Assembly (NCBI GenBank): GCA_050701115.1
Contig: JBOHER010000345.1
Coordinates: 1-22,568 of the forward strand
Reading direction: 5' to 3'
DNA from: JBOHER01 sp050701115
Lineage (GTDB): Bacteria; Actinomycetota; Actinomycetes; Mycobacteriales; Pseudonocardiaceae
Length of the DNA: 22,568 bases
Positions 7,668 through 15,449 of this stretch are shown here, in pieces (position 1 is the stretch's first letter; every line of letters begins with the position of its first letter). The notes under the pieces are model-generated. The model was not told the origin of the DNA, made no database searches, and saw nothing but the letters and a program-made list of their open reading frames with translations. Both the position numbers and the translations under genes were made by a program.

Positions 7668-8678
7668 ATGCGATCACGCACATATCTCGTGGCGCTCCTG
7701 GCCACCGCGGCCGTCGGTGTGCTCACGGCTTGCGGACCGAGCCAGTCCGACACCGGCGGTGCAGGCCAGGGTGCGGACGGCAAGCAGGCGATCACGGTCG
7801 GGGCTCTGCCGATCAGTTCCACGGCCGCGCTGCGATTGGCGATCGACAAGGGCTACTTCGCCGACGAGGGCCTCGAGGTCACCGTTGCGTCGATCCCCAA
7901 CCCGGCAGGGGCGATGGCCGCCCTGCAGGGCGGCCAGGTGCAGTTCGCCTACACCCCGTCCATGCCGATGTTGACCGCGGTTTCCCAAGGGATCGACCTC
8001 AAGGTGGCCGCCGCGGCCGACGGGTACCCGGAGGGCGCCTACGACGAGTGGGTCGCCAGTGGCCGTGAGTCCTCACCCGACGACACCGGGGTACTGGTCG
8101 CCGAGGACAGCGACATCACCCGCCCGCGCGACCTGGAAGGCAAGGTCGTGGCGGTGCCCGCGCGCAAGGCGCAGATGGAGATCACCATCGCCGCCGTGGT
8201 CAAACAGGACGGCGGCGACCCGTCGAAGATCAAGTGGATCGCGCTGAGCTTCCAAGACATGATTCCGGCACTCACCGGGGGACGAGTGGACGCCATCGGC
8301 GAGGTGACGCCGTTCATCGAACAGGCCAAATCGCAGGGAGCTCGCGTCTTGTCGCATCCCGGCCTTGGCGCGTTCCGTGAAGGCGCTGTCGGTTTGTGGG
8401 TCACCTCAGCGCAGTTCCTCGAGGGCAACCGGGATGTGGCGCGACGCTTCGAGCGGGCCGTGCACGAGGCGAACGAGTACGCGAACGAGCATCTGGACGA
8501 GGCCTACGCCAAGGCATCGGAGATCACCAAGATCCCGGTCGATATCCTCGAGGCCGGTGAGCCTCCGTACTGGCCGGAAGGCGTCGATGTCGCCGATCTG
8601 GAACGTCCGGCGAAGATGATGGTGGAGCTCGGATATCTGGACCAGGCGCCACCCCTCGACGAGCTCGTCGCGCGGTAG
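7668..8678 (+). CDS. ABC importer substrate-binding lipoprotein (nitrate/sulfonate/taurine class, NMT1/SsuA-like)
   Basis: This 336-residue protein has a lipoprotein signal: MRSRT, a hydrophobic stretch and the lipobox LTAC with lipidated Cys22, followed by a Gly/Ser/Asp-rich linker. The mature part starts ITVGALPISSTAALRLAIDKGYFADEGLEV, the opening of SsuA/TauA/ThiY-like binding proteins, and continues with AALQGGQVQFAY, the ligand-pocket segment DLEGKVVAVPA and GGRVDAIGEVTPF. It is anchored outside the membrane and delivers a small ligand to the two permeases encoded downstream. ATG 7668 is chosen because GAGGAG lies just upstream and the signal peptide follows. The class binds sulfonates, nitrate, pyrimidine precursors or aromatic acids, and the true ligand cannot be told. 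Confidence 0.85.
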   Translation: MRSRTYLVALLATAAVGVLTACGPSQSDTGGAGQGADGKQAITVGALPISSTAALRLAIDKGYFADEGLEVTVASIPNPAGAMAALQGGQVQFAYTPSMPMLTAVSQGIDLKVAAAADGYPEGAYDEWVASGRESSPDDTGVLVAEDSDITRPRDLEGKVVAVPARKAQMEITIAAVVKQDGGDPSKIKWIALSFQDMIPALTGGRVDAIGEVTPFIEQAKSQGARVLSHPGLGAFREGAVGLWVTSAQFLEGNRDVARRFERAVHEANEYANEHLDEAYAKASEITKIPVDILEAGEPPYWPEGVDVADLERPAKMMVELGYLDQAPPLDELVAR

Positions 8679-8686
8679 GCCACGCC

Positions 8687-9508
8687 ATGGCGAACACACT
8701 TGACGGGCGCCCGAAGGTGCGGACGAGGCTGCGCGCCATCGGGTACCCGGGTCCGGTGGTGGCGGGGGCCGCGATCCTCGGCTGCTTGGCGATCTGGGAG
8801 CTGGTCGCCCGAGGGCCGCTGTCGGGCGGCCCGTTCCCCACCGTGCCTGCGATCGCGGGTGGGCTGCTGGGCCTGCTCTCGCAGGGTGCGTTCTGGTCGG
8901 CGCTCACCGAGACCCTCGTCACCGCGCTGATCGGGCTGGCCCTGGCCACCGTGGCAGGGGTGGTGCTGGGAGTACTGCTGGGATCGGTCGAATTCGCGTA
9001 CCGGAGCGCGCGGCTGGTCATCGAGGTGCTCAAACCCATCCCGCCCATCGTGGTCATGCCGCTGGTACTCCTCTTGCTCGGGCCGAGCACCGAGATGGGC
9101 GTGCTCCTCGTGTTCTACGGATGTCTCTGGCCGATCTTGATCCAGACCGTGGTGGGAGTACGCGACGCCGACCCGGTTCTGCTCGACACCGCGCGCTCGT
9201 TCGGACTCGACCGGCTGCAACGCGCGGTACGGATCGTTCTTCCCGGTGCCGCCGCGTTCATCGTGACCGGCGTCCGAATCGCAGGCTCCGCCGCCTTCGT
9301 GATCGCGGTGGTGTCCGAACTCGTTGGCGGCGCGCCGGGCATCGGCCGGGTCCTGTTCATCGCACAAGGCGCGGGCCTCTACGGCGAGATGTACGCGCTG
9401 GTGTTCGTGATGGGCATCGTGGGACTTGGCTTCAACAACGCGTTGCGCGCGTTCGAGAAATGGATGCTGCATTGGCATCCGTCGGTGCGTAGGGAGGTGC
9501 TGGTATGA
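8687..9508 (+). CDS. ABC importer permease 1 (SsuC/TauC-like)
   Basis: This 273-residue inner-membrane protein has about six hydrophobic segments of the BPD_transp_1 fold (for example AGAAILGCLAIWELVA, LVTALIGLALATVAGVVLGVLLG, VVMPLVLLLLGPSTEMGVLLVFYG). The EAA-type cytoplasmic loop that contacts the ATPase is seen at LLDTARSFGLDRLQRAVRIVLPGAA. It follows the binding protein by 8 bases and its last four bases overlap the next permease gene (ATGA). Pairing with a second, different permease implies a heterodimeric channel, whereas SsuC/TauC systems usually form homodimers. The ATG at 8687 has only a weak ribosome site. Confidence 0.85.
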   Translation: MANTLDGRPKVRTRLRAIGYPGPVVAGAAILGCLAIWELVARGPLSGGPFPTVPAIAGGLLGLLSQGAFWSALTETLVTALIGLALATVAGVVLGVLLGSVEFAYRSARLVIEVLKPIPPIVVMPLVLLLLGPSTEMGVLLVFYGCLWPILIQTVVGVRDADPVLLDTARSFGLDRLQRAVRIVLPGAAAFIVTGVRIAGSAAFVIAVVSELVGGAPGIGRVLFIAQGAGLYGEMYALVFVMGIVGLGFNNALRAFEKWMLHWHPSVRREVLV

Positions 9509-10281
9509 CCAAGCGCATCCGCTCGCTGGCCATCGAACTGTGGCTGCCGGTGCTCATCATCGTCGCGTGGTGGAACTGGTCCGCGAGTGCCGACCTGGCG
9601 TTCTATCCGCCGTTGTCCGAGATTCTGCAGCGGTTCCGCGAGCTGTGGCTGTTCGATCGGTTCTTCACCGATGTGCTGCCCAGTCTGCGCAACATGCTCA
9701 TCGGCTACGCCGTCTCGGTCATCATCGGAGTGGGGCTGGGCATCGTGGTGGCCCAGGTGCGGATCGCCCGTAACGCACTCGAACCGCTAGTGCACTTTCT
9801 GCGCTCGATACCGCCGGTAGCGCTGGTTCCGATCGCCATCCTGGTGCTGGGATTCGGTGCCGACATGAAGATGGCGATCATCGCTTTCAGTGCCGTGTTC
9901 TCCACGCTGATCGCGACCCTGGATGGTGTGCGCGCGGCGGATCCCCTGCTCGACGAGGTCAGCAAGGTTTACCGGATCTCCGGGCGGGACCGGTTGTTCA
10001 AGGTCATCCTTCCCTCGGCAGCACCGCAGATTCTTGGCGGCCTTCAGGTGAGTTTGCAGATCGCCTTCGTCGTCATGATCACCAGCGAAATGCTCGCCTC
10101 CACCGAAGGAATCGGATACTTGACGATCCTTGCTCAGCAGACATTCGCGATCACCGATATGTGGGCCGGGATGCTCTTGCTCGGTGCCCTCGGCTACCTG
10201 TTCAACCTTGCATTCACCCTGGCGGAGCGCCGAGTCCTGCATTGGCACATCGGCATGCGCGCGCAGGCTACAACCCGTTAG
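9505..10281 (+). CDS. ABC importer permease 2 (SsuC/TauC-like)
   Basis: This 258-residue inner-membrane permease is of the same family as its upstream neighbour but not a close copy. It shows ELWLPVLIIVAWWNWSA near the start, the transmembrane run MLIGYAVSVIIGVGLGIVV, the IPPVALVPIAILVLGFGADMK region, an EAA-like loop LLDEVSKVYRISGRDRLFKVILPSAAP and the final ERRVLHWH. Its ATG overlaps the stop of permease 1 by four bases, so the two subunits are probably made in equal amounts. The loop is followed by the usual QILGGLQVSLQIAFVVMITSEM helix. It would form the transport path together with permease 1. Confidence 0.86.
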   Translation: MTKRIRSLAIELWLPVLIIVAWWNWSASADLAFYPPLSEILQRFRELWLFDRFFTDVLPSLRNMLIGYAVSVIIGVGLGIVVAQVRIARNALEPLVHFLRSIPPVALVPIAILVLGFGADMKMAIIAFSAVFSTLIATLDGVRAADPLLDEVSKVYRISGRDRLFKVILPSAAPQILGGLQVSLQIAFVVMITSEMLASTEGIGYLTILAQQTFAITDMWAGMLLLGALGYLFNLAFTLAERRVLHWHIGMRAQATTR

Positions 10282-10290
10282 GGGCAGAGT

Positions 10291-11100
10291 ATGATGACCG
10301 AAGTCGTGACCGAACAGAACATTCCGCAGCAGCGGGAGCGCCGCCTCGTCATCGACGCGTTACGCAAGACCTACGGCACCGGTGCCAACGCGAAGACGGT
10401 GCTCGATGGCTTGAGCTTCGACGTTCGCAGCGGCGAGTTCGTGTGCATCGTAGGTCCGTCGGGTGCGGGCAAGACGACCCTGCTGAAGTGCCTCGCCGGC
10501 CTGATGCCGCCCACCTCGGGTACGGCCTACCTTGACGGTGAGCCGATCGACGGGCCGCCTGCGAAGCTGGCGCTGGTCTTCCAGGAGTACACCCGATCAC
10601 TCATGCCGTGGTTGACGGTGGAGAAGAACGTCACCCTGCCCTTGATCAACAAGGGACTGTCCAAACGAGACAAGCGGGACCGCGCCCGGGAAGCGCTCGA
10701 CGCGGTCGGACTCGCGGACGTACCCAGCAAGTATCCCTGGCAACTGTCCGGTGGCATGCAGCAGCGTGTCGCGATCGCCCGGGCGCTCGCGTATCAGCCA
10801 GAGGTCCTGGTGATGGACGAGCCGTTCGCTTCGGTTGACGCGCAAACTCGGTTCGAACTCGAAGACCTGGCGCACAGCGTGCGTGACCGGTTCGGCATCA
10901 CCGTCGTCTTGGTCACGCACGACATCGACGAAGCCGTCTATCTCGCGGACCGGGTTGTCGTGCTCGGCAGCTCACCGTGCCAGGTGCGGGAGATTATCCC
11001 GGTTGACCTGCCGGCTCCCCGAGACCAGGTGCGGACCAAGGCCGACCCCAGGTTCACCGACCTGCGCAGCAGGGTGTTCGAGCTGATCCGAGCGCGCTGA
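10291..11100 (+). CDS. ABC importer ATPase (SsuB/TauB/NrtD-like)
   Basis: This 269-residue cytoplasmic ATPase energises the importer. Walker A is GPSGAGKT (55-62), the Q-loop glutamine is Gln98 in VFQEYTRSLMPW, the signature is LSGGMQQR (152-159), Walker B is VLVMDEPF with Asp176 and Glu177, and the switch histidine lies in VLVTHDIDEA. The VFQEYTRSLMPW segment is typical of the nitrate/sulfonate/taurine ATPases. The gene starts 9 bases after permease 2 behind a GGGGCAGAG ribosome site. Its last 129 bases are overlapped on the other strand by the converging MBL-fold gene. All motifs are intact. Confidence 0.9.
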   Translation: MMTEVVTEQNIPQQRERRLVIDALRKTYGTGANAKTVLDGLSFDVRSGEFVCIVGPSGAGKTTLLKCLAGLMPPTSGTAYLDGEPIDGPPAKLALVFQEYTRSLMPWLTVEKNVTLPLINKGLSKRDKRDRAREALDAVGLADVPSKYPWQLSGGMQQRVAIARALAYQPEVLVMDEPFASVDAQTRFELEDLAHSVRDRFGITVVLVTHDIDEAVYLADRVVVLGSSPCQVREIIPVDLPAPRDQVRTKADPRFTDLRSRVFELIRAR

Positions 11101-12225
11101 AGCCACCTCGATCGCGCCACGAGATGGTTGCGGCGCCGCATGCTCGGGTCGCCACCACGGTGTGTTCGCCACAGGAAGCCCGCAATCAACGGGTTCGATC
11201 GGTTCACCGGGCCGGGGAGTGAGCAGCGTGACCCTCGCCTCGCGGGCGGCGCCGACGGTGCGTTCGATCGGCTCGGCCCAGGGATGAGGCGCGAGGTTGT
11301 AGGTACCCCAGTGGATCGGCAACATCGCCACGCCATCCAGGTCGCGGTGCGCGTGTATGGCTTGTTCGGGAGTCATGTGCACATCGGGCCAGTATTCGTG
11401 GTAGGCCCCAACGGGGATCATGGTTGCGTCGAACGGGCCATATTGCGCACCGATTGTGGCCAGCCCAGGGAAGTATCCGCTGTCACCACAGTGGAAAACC
11501 CGGTGCGACTCACCGGCGACGACCCACGACGACCACAGCACGGTGCGGTCCCGTCGCAGGCTTCGGCCACAATGGTGGCGAGCCGGAGTCGCCGTCACCG
11601 ACAGCCCTGCCACCTGTGCCGTCTCGTGCCAATCCAACTCCGTGATTCGCTCTTCTGGAACACCCCAGTGCTGCAGATGGGCGCCGATTCCAAGCGGGAC
11701 GGCGAAGCGCGCTGACGTCGAGCGGGCAAGCGTTCGCACTGTCGGCATGTCGAGGTGGTCGTAGTGGTCGTGGGAGATCACCACGACATCCACCGGCGGC
11801 AGTACGGCCAGCGAGATTGGGACCGGATGAAACCGGCTGGGGCCGACAAAGGTGAATGGGGAGCAACGCGCGCTCCACACTGGATCGAACAGCACACGTC
11901 GTCCGTCCACTTCGGCCAGCACCGACGCATGTCCCAGCCACGTCAACCGCAGGCCCGACGCCGGGGCTCGTGCGTAGTCCGCGGCCCGGAACGGATACAC
12001 CGGAATGCGGATGCCGGGTTGGCGCCGTCGCCACCCGGTCAACTGAACGTAGGCCACGCGCGCGTTCGAACCGGGTTTGATGACTGCGGTTGGCAGACCA
12101 TTGCGCAGCGCACCGTCAACGTACTGCGGGGATCGCATAATGCGCTGCAGGCGTTCGCCGGTGGGCGATGCCCCGAACGTCGCGGGCCGCCACCGTGGTA
12201 GTGGCCGGACAATGGGAAGAACCAT
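10972..12225 (-). CDS. MBL-fold metallo-hydrolase of the NAPE-PLD/UlaG type with a readthrough tail
   Basis: This 417-residue protein has LTWLGHASVLAEVDG, the zinc motif HDHYDH in VVISHDHYDHLD, the later histidine in ATPARHHCGRS, the Asp in FHCGDSGYF, IPVGAYHEYW and LPIHWGTYNLAPHPW. This is the order of the N-acyl-phosphatidylethanolamine phospholipase D-like and UlaG-like branch, which hydrolyses phosphodiester or lactone bonds. The ATG at 12225 has GGAG upstream. The recognisable fold ends near VANTPWW. About 60 further low-complexity residues follow, the last ~43 read antisense through the 3' end of the ABC ATPase gene, which suggests that the original stop was lost. Substrate unknown; the gene stands alone. 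Confidence 0.75.
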   Translation of the reverse strand: MVLPIVRPLPRWRPATFGASPTGERLQRIMRSPQYVDGALRNGLPTAVIKPGSNARVAYVQLTGWRRRQPGIRIPVYPFRAADYARAPASGLRLTWLGHASVLAEVDGRRVLFDPVWSARCSPFTFVGPSRFHPVPISLAVLPPVDVVVISHDHYDHLDMPTVRTLARSTSARFAVPLGIGAHLQHWGVPEERITELDWHETAQVAGLSVTATPARHHCGRSLRRDRTVLWSSWVVAGESHRVFHCGDSGYFPGLATIGAQYGPFDATMIPVGAYHEYWPDVHMTPEQAIHAHRDLDGVAMLPIHWGTYNLAPHPWAEPIERTVGAAREARVTLLTPRPGEPIEPVDCGLPVANTPWWRPEHAAPQPSRGAIEVASARSDQLEHPAAQVGEPGVGLGPHLVSGSRQVNRDNLPHLAR

Positions 12226-12558
12226 GGCGACTCCATCAAGTGGTAAGCGGGGAATGAGCGGCCGGCGCCGCGGACAATGAGACGGGCTGCCCTACACGCT
12301 CGCAGTGGCCGATCTCGTGCGGGCCATGGTGGCGCAGCGGCGAGACAACGCCGAGGCATGAAACGGCTTATACGATCAAGACCACCCCACCGTGGCGAGC
12401 TGATGGCACTTTCGTGTGGGCATAGGTGCGAATGCGCCCGAGCACGGCCGTCCTTCGGGTGAAACGGCGCACCACAGAGTTAGTAACGTTCAAGCCTCGG
12501 AGCGCTGCTACCGATACATCGGCTTTCCGCAGGATCGAGAGTCTCCAGGAGGACACCC
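12226..12558. other. Intergenic stretch without a recognised gene
   Basis: These 333 bases separate the divergent MBL-fold gene and the small membrane peptide gene and presumably hold both promoters. Short open stretches exist on both strands, but none has a ribosome site or recognisable protein similarity. One short plus-strand stretch ending at the TGA near 12361 looks like the end of a coding sequence (AVADLVRAMVAQRR) but has no start. Confidence 0.4.
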
Positions 12559-12666
12559 ATGGCATCGCGTAGCACCAGCAAGAAGGTCATCGCCGGTTCG
12601 ATCATCGTGACCGCGGTGATCGCACTGATCATCCGCGCGTACCGGACATCCGAGCCCAAGGGCTGA
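12559..12666 (+). CDS. Small single-span membrane peptide (35 residues)
   Basis: ATG at 12559 follows an ideal AGGAGG ribosome site about 6 bases upstream. It encodes 35 residues: a polar, basic N-terminus (MASRSTSKK), one hydrophobic helix (VIAGSIIVTAVIALII) and a short charged tail (RAYRTSEPKG). The positive residues on both sides leave the topology open. No family was recognised. The combination of perfect ribosome site and membrane helix makes it a credible gene even though it is very short. It ends only 7 bases before the amidohydrolase relic, so the sequence downstream may not be its original neighbour. It could be a small regulatory membrane protein or a toxin-like peptide; nothing decides between these. 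Confidence 0.55.
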   Translation: MASRSTSKKVIAGSIIVTAVIALIIRAYRTSEPKG

Positions 12667-12673
12667 TGGACCG

Positions 12674-12902
12674 CTCGGACTAAGCCTCGAACACCACGCT
12701 GCCGTTACCGGGCGCGATGCTGCCCTTCTCGTGCTCGCGACCCTCCTGATATGCGGGCGCAGATCCAGGCGGCTTCCATCGCGGCGGTGAAGGCATCGAC
12801 GACCGCATCGCACGCGCGGTCCCCCGTCGAGCGCACCTGAACCTGGAATCTGTTGCGGTGCAACATTTCTACCACCGATGTCAGTGCCGCCAGGCGAGTG
12901 TC
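12674..12902 (-). pseudogene. Shrunken relic of the amidohydrolase 3' end (direct repeat of 16414-17079)
   Basis: Three blocks match the intact amidohydrolase in the same order and orientation: 12674-12697 to 16414-16437 (one mismatch), 12704-12760 to 16534-16590 (two mismatches) and 12770-12902 to 16947-17079 (two mismatches). The first block contains the stop codon and five bases beyond it. Two segments of about 96 and 356 bases present in the intact gene are missing. In frame, the third block still reads DTRLAALTSVVEMLHRNRFQ and on to FTAAMEA. This is a dead fragment. Together with the intact gene it brackets the type VII-like cassette. Confidence 0.9.
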
Positions 12903-13034
12903 CGCTTGACGGCTCGCGGAGGCCCGCTGGTGGCGGCTGGATGCAGGTGAGACACGAACGGCGGGTGCACCGACGAGCGTGCATAGCTGGACTTTCGCAT
13001 AGGACGGTGGGAGTTCGGACATTTGCGGCCGGGG

Positions 13035-13928
13035 TCATTGGTCACTTGTTCCGGGCGACGGGGTGGATCGTATCGATGGAGGGAGAAATTCTTCGGTGAG
13101 CTTGGGGAACTTCGTACGGAACTGGTCGGGTGTGGCGTCTCGTGGAAAATTGAGGATGTCCAGGAATTCGCGCGTGGTTTCGTAGTCCATGATCTCGCGG
13201 ACCTGTTGGTCAGACATACTCGCGATGTCGACCTCCTTCTCACCCGCAGGGAACCGTAGTCCCCGCACCTCGTTGAGGGACAGGATTCCCCAAGCTCGCC
13301 TGCTGACTTCCGCGCCCGCCGCGACCGAGTGCAGGATGCCGTTGTAGATCAGGTCCCAGATCCGGCGGTCCTGTTGCAGGTCGTGGAAGCTCTGCTCGGT
13401 CCCGCGCTCACCGTCCCACAGGGTGAGGAAGATGTTCCCACCGCCGTAATAGGCGTCGATCTTCGCCAGCTCGTAAAGCTTGACGTAGTTGCCACGAGTC
13501 GCGCCCCACCGGATGCGCTGAATCTGCAGCCAGTCGGCCCCCGCCGAGGTCACCCAGTAGCTGAACGGCCTGGTGATCAGAAACGAGACACCAAGGATCC
13601 CTAGCCAGATGAACCAGAACTGAGCCCAATCGAACCCACCGTCACCCCGAAGCAGGGAAAGGATCGTCAATCCGACCACAAAAATGCCGACGGTTGTCAG
13701 GAAAAGTCCGGCCTTGCCCCGCAAGTTCTCCTTGTGCCAGGCCAGTACGGGTCCCATCCCCTCTGGCGGCTCTGGTCTGTGGGCCAGTCTTGTCTCGCGG
13801 TCCGGGTCGTCCTCGGGTTTCGTGTCACTACCCAGGAAGCTTCGGCCCTGCGGCGGGAACGGCTCGCCCGTTTGCGGATCCGGGCGTGGCGGAAGGTTGG
13901 CGAACCTGTCGTGCTCGTCGGTGCTCAT
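13035..13928 (-). CDS. Two-TM membrane protein of the type VII-like cassette
   Basis: This 297-residue protein has a proline-rich cytoplasmic-looking N-terminus (1-70), two adjacent transmembrane helices (about 74-93, GLFLTTVGIFVVGLTIL, and 102-119, FWFIWLGILGVSFLIT) and a soluble domain from ~130 (LYELAKIDAYYGGGNIFLTLWDGERG, SFHDLQQDRRIWDLIYNGIL). The soluble domain resembles bacterial PH-like membrane-associated domains, although I cannot confirm that. The start at 13928 overlaps the stop of the WXG-like gene as ATGA, so the two are made together. The partner could be an immunity or anchoring protein for the upstream WXG-like product, by analogy with secreted toxin loci; this is inference. 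No enzyme motif is visible. Confidence 0.65.
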   Translation of the reverse strand: MSTDEHDRFANLPPRPDPQTGEPFPPQGRSFLGSDTKPEDDPDRETRLAHRPEPPEGMGPVLAWHKENLRGKAGLFLTTVGIFVVGLTILSLLRGDGGFDWAQFWFIWLGILGVSFLITRPFSYWVTSAGADWLQIQRIRWGATRGNYVKLYELAKIDAYYGGGNIFLTLWDGERGTEQSFHDLQQDRRIWDLIYNGILHSVAAGAEVSRRAWGILSLNEVRGLRFPAGEKEVDIASMSDQQVREIMDYETTREFLDILNFPRDATPDQFRTKFPKLTEEFLPPSIRSTPSPGTSDQ

Positions 13929-15238
13929 CGCCCACCTCCCGCATCGTCGGAGAAGTCGACGGCGGTGTAGGGCTTCATGGGTTCGACCGGCGCGGGATGC
14001 GGGTCTTCCCCTGGCGTGAAGAAGTCGACGACCGCTTCGCCCCCGATCGCGCCCAGCACGGCACCGCCGCCGCCGACGACCACCGTGCCCACCGGCCCGA
14101 CCGCCGACCCGGTGGCTGCGCCCCACCCCGCCAGAGCCGCCGCCGACCCCAACGCGCCACCACCGATGACGGCGCCCGAATCCACGGCGGCTTTGGTCCA
14201 CGTCTGCTCACCCTTAGCCGCACCAACGGATTCGTTGAAAATGACCAGGCCGCTCCCCACTGCCGGTAGACGGCGGAGGACCTGGCTGGCGGCTTTCATC
14301 CCAGGGCTCGCGTCGGCTCTCGGAACGTGCATATCGGGCGATTTGCCGGGGTAGTAAGCCAAGGCCTTGCGCACCTTCTCTGGGACACCCTTGACGTAGC
14401 TTTCGAACTCGTTGACGCGGACTTGATACCGCAGCATCCCCAGTTGGGCTTTGGCCGCCGCGCGGTAGAACAACTTCCGATCGGCCTCGCTCATGTCGCT
14501 GAGTGTCCCCATCGCCCACTTCTGGTAGGTGGTGGACTGTTCGCCGAGTCGCTCCGCGTTGACGAGCGCCGCATACCGCGTGTTCTCCAGCGATCCGATC
14601 GCGCTGATCACCCGGGACGCCGCCGTGTTACCGACCTCCCAGGCGTCGATACTGCAGCCCTCGGGCGCTGCGAGGGCCTGTCGCAGGTCGGCGTGCGCCT
14701 CATCCTCCCGGTTGCGGGCATCGATCACGAAGGCCCGGCACTCGTTGAAGACCGCTGCCCTGCGATTGAACTCAGCGACTTTCGCCGCATGCGCGGCCGA
14801 CTGACGCTCGAACTCGGCGAACACACTGGCCGCCCGGCCAGCGGGCAGGACAGTCGGCGGCAGACCCGGAGCGGGACCAACCGGAGCGGGCGGCAGGATG
14901 AAGGGTCCTTCGACTTCCAGTCCGCCCGCCGTTGCCTTGTCTATCGCGGTGTCCATCCGTCTGAGCACCGAATCCAGCGCATCGGCGAACTCACACAGCG
15001 CGCGACCGTACTTCTCAGCCGTGTACGCTAGATCGTCGGTATCTGGACCCACTCCGCGGATCGAGTCGTGAAACGCTTGGCTGGCCGGGCCGCGCCAGCT
15101 CGAGTACGCGGTGTTCCGCGCGTCGTAAACCTTGTCCGCGGCATCCGATGCGCCGATGTTGAGATTGCGCAGCCAGTGCGCGCCGTCGAGGCAGGTGCCC
15201 GAGCTGCCGTTGACTGTGGTGTTGAGCTGTCCCGTCAT
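13925..15238 (-). CDS. WXG-like, putatively type VII-secreted protein with glycine-rich hydrophobic C-terminus
   Basis: This 437-residue protein has an N-terminal helical region with a W-x-G turn (SSWRGPASQAF, Trp48-Gly50), typical of WXG100/LXG-like type VII substrates. A proline-rich linker follows (112-145), then a long charged helical region (about 148-300; AEFERQSAAHAAKVAEFNRR). The last part (351-417) is a Gly/Ala/Val-rich, zipper-like hydrophobic stretch (GAVIGGGALGSAAALAG, GTVVVGGGGAVLGAIGG), as seen in membrane-inserting or pore-forming proteins. ATG 15238 is chosen for the GGAGG just upstream; the frame is open further upstream but has no similarity there. Its stop overlaps the membrane-protein start. 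No catalytic toxin motif is seen. Function as a secreted effector is inference. Confidence 0.65.
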   Translation of the reverse strand: MTGQLNTTVNGSSGTCLDGAHWLRNLNIGASDAADKVYDARNTAYSSWRGPASQAFHDSIRGVGPDTDDLAYTAEKYGRALCEFADALDSVLRRMDTAIDKATAGGLEVEGPFILPPAPVGPAPGLPPTVLPAGRAASVFAEFERQSAAHAAKVAEFNRRAAVFNECRAFVIDARNREDEAHADLRQALAAPEGCSIDAWEVGNTAASRVISAIGSLENTRYAALVNAERLGEQSTTYQKWAMGTLSDMSEADRKLFYRAAAKAQLGMLRYQVRVNEFESYVKGVPEKVRKALAYYPGKSPDMHVPRADASPGMKAASQVLRRLPAVGSGLVIFNESVGAAKGEQTWTKAAVDSGAVIGGGALGSAAALAGWGAATGSAVGPVGTVVVGGGGAVLGAIGGEAVVDFFTPGEDPHPAPVEPMKPYTAVDFSDDAGGGR

Positions 15239-15434
15239 CGGGTCCTCCCCTCGCTCGCCGCGTGGTCCAACGGGACATGCTCGCGCCGGCGTCGACCGGT
15301 GCGACCTCCATAGCCAGCACCCTGTCCAGTGCGCCGGCACCGGCTCCGAGGTGACCCACGATCTGACGTAGTGCCCCCGGCTCGTAGCCAAACCCGTCGC
15401 CGCCAGGCGATTGTCCCGGTGGTCCGATCCGCAT
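15015..15434 (-). CDS. Small WXG-neighbour gene, probably truncated (only the first ~55 residues look genuine)
   Basis: ATG at 15434 has a strong purine-rich ribosome site (AAGGGGGAAG) and lies 15 bases after the SseB-like stop. The first ~50 residues (GDGFGYEPGALRQIVGHLGA, ALDRVLAMEVAPVDAG) look like the first helix of a small type VII-associated protein. From about residue 60 the frame runs for over 200 bases through the start of the WXG-like gene and reads as Arg/His-rich shadow sequence. A deletion has most likely removed the original 3' half and stop, leaving a 139-codon frame. The product is unlikely to be folded. I cannot name the family. Confidence 0.35.
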   Translation of the reverse strand: MRIGPPGQSPGGDGFGYEPGALRQIVGHLGAGAGALDRVLAMEVAPVDAGASMSRWTTRRARGGPDDGTAQHHSQRQLGHLPRRRALAAQSQHRRIGCRGQGLRRAEHRVLELARPGQPSVSRLDPRSGSRYRRSSVHG

Positions 15435-15449
15435 GACGCTTCCCCCTTC

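Noticed and set aside
8504..9478. A 324-codon open frame antisense to the first permease gene
   Set aside because: It is His/Arg/Gln-rich shadow coding typical of high-GC DNA. The plus-strand permease has clear membrane helices and an EAA loop.
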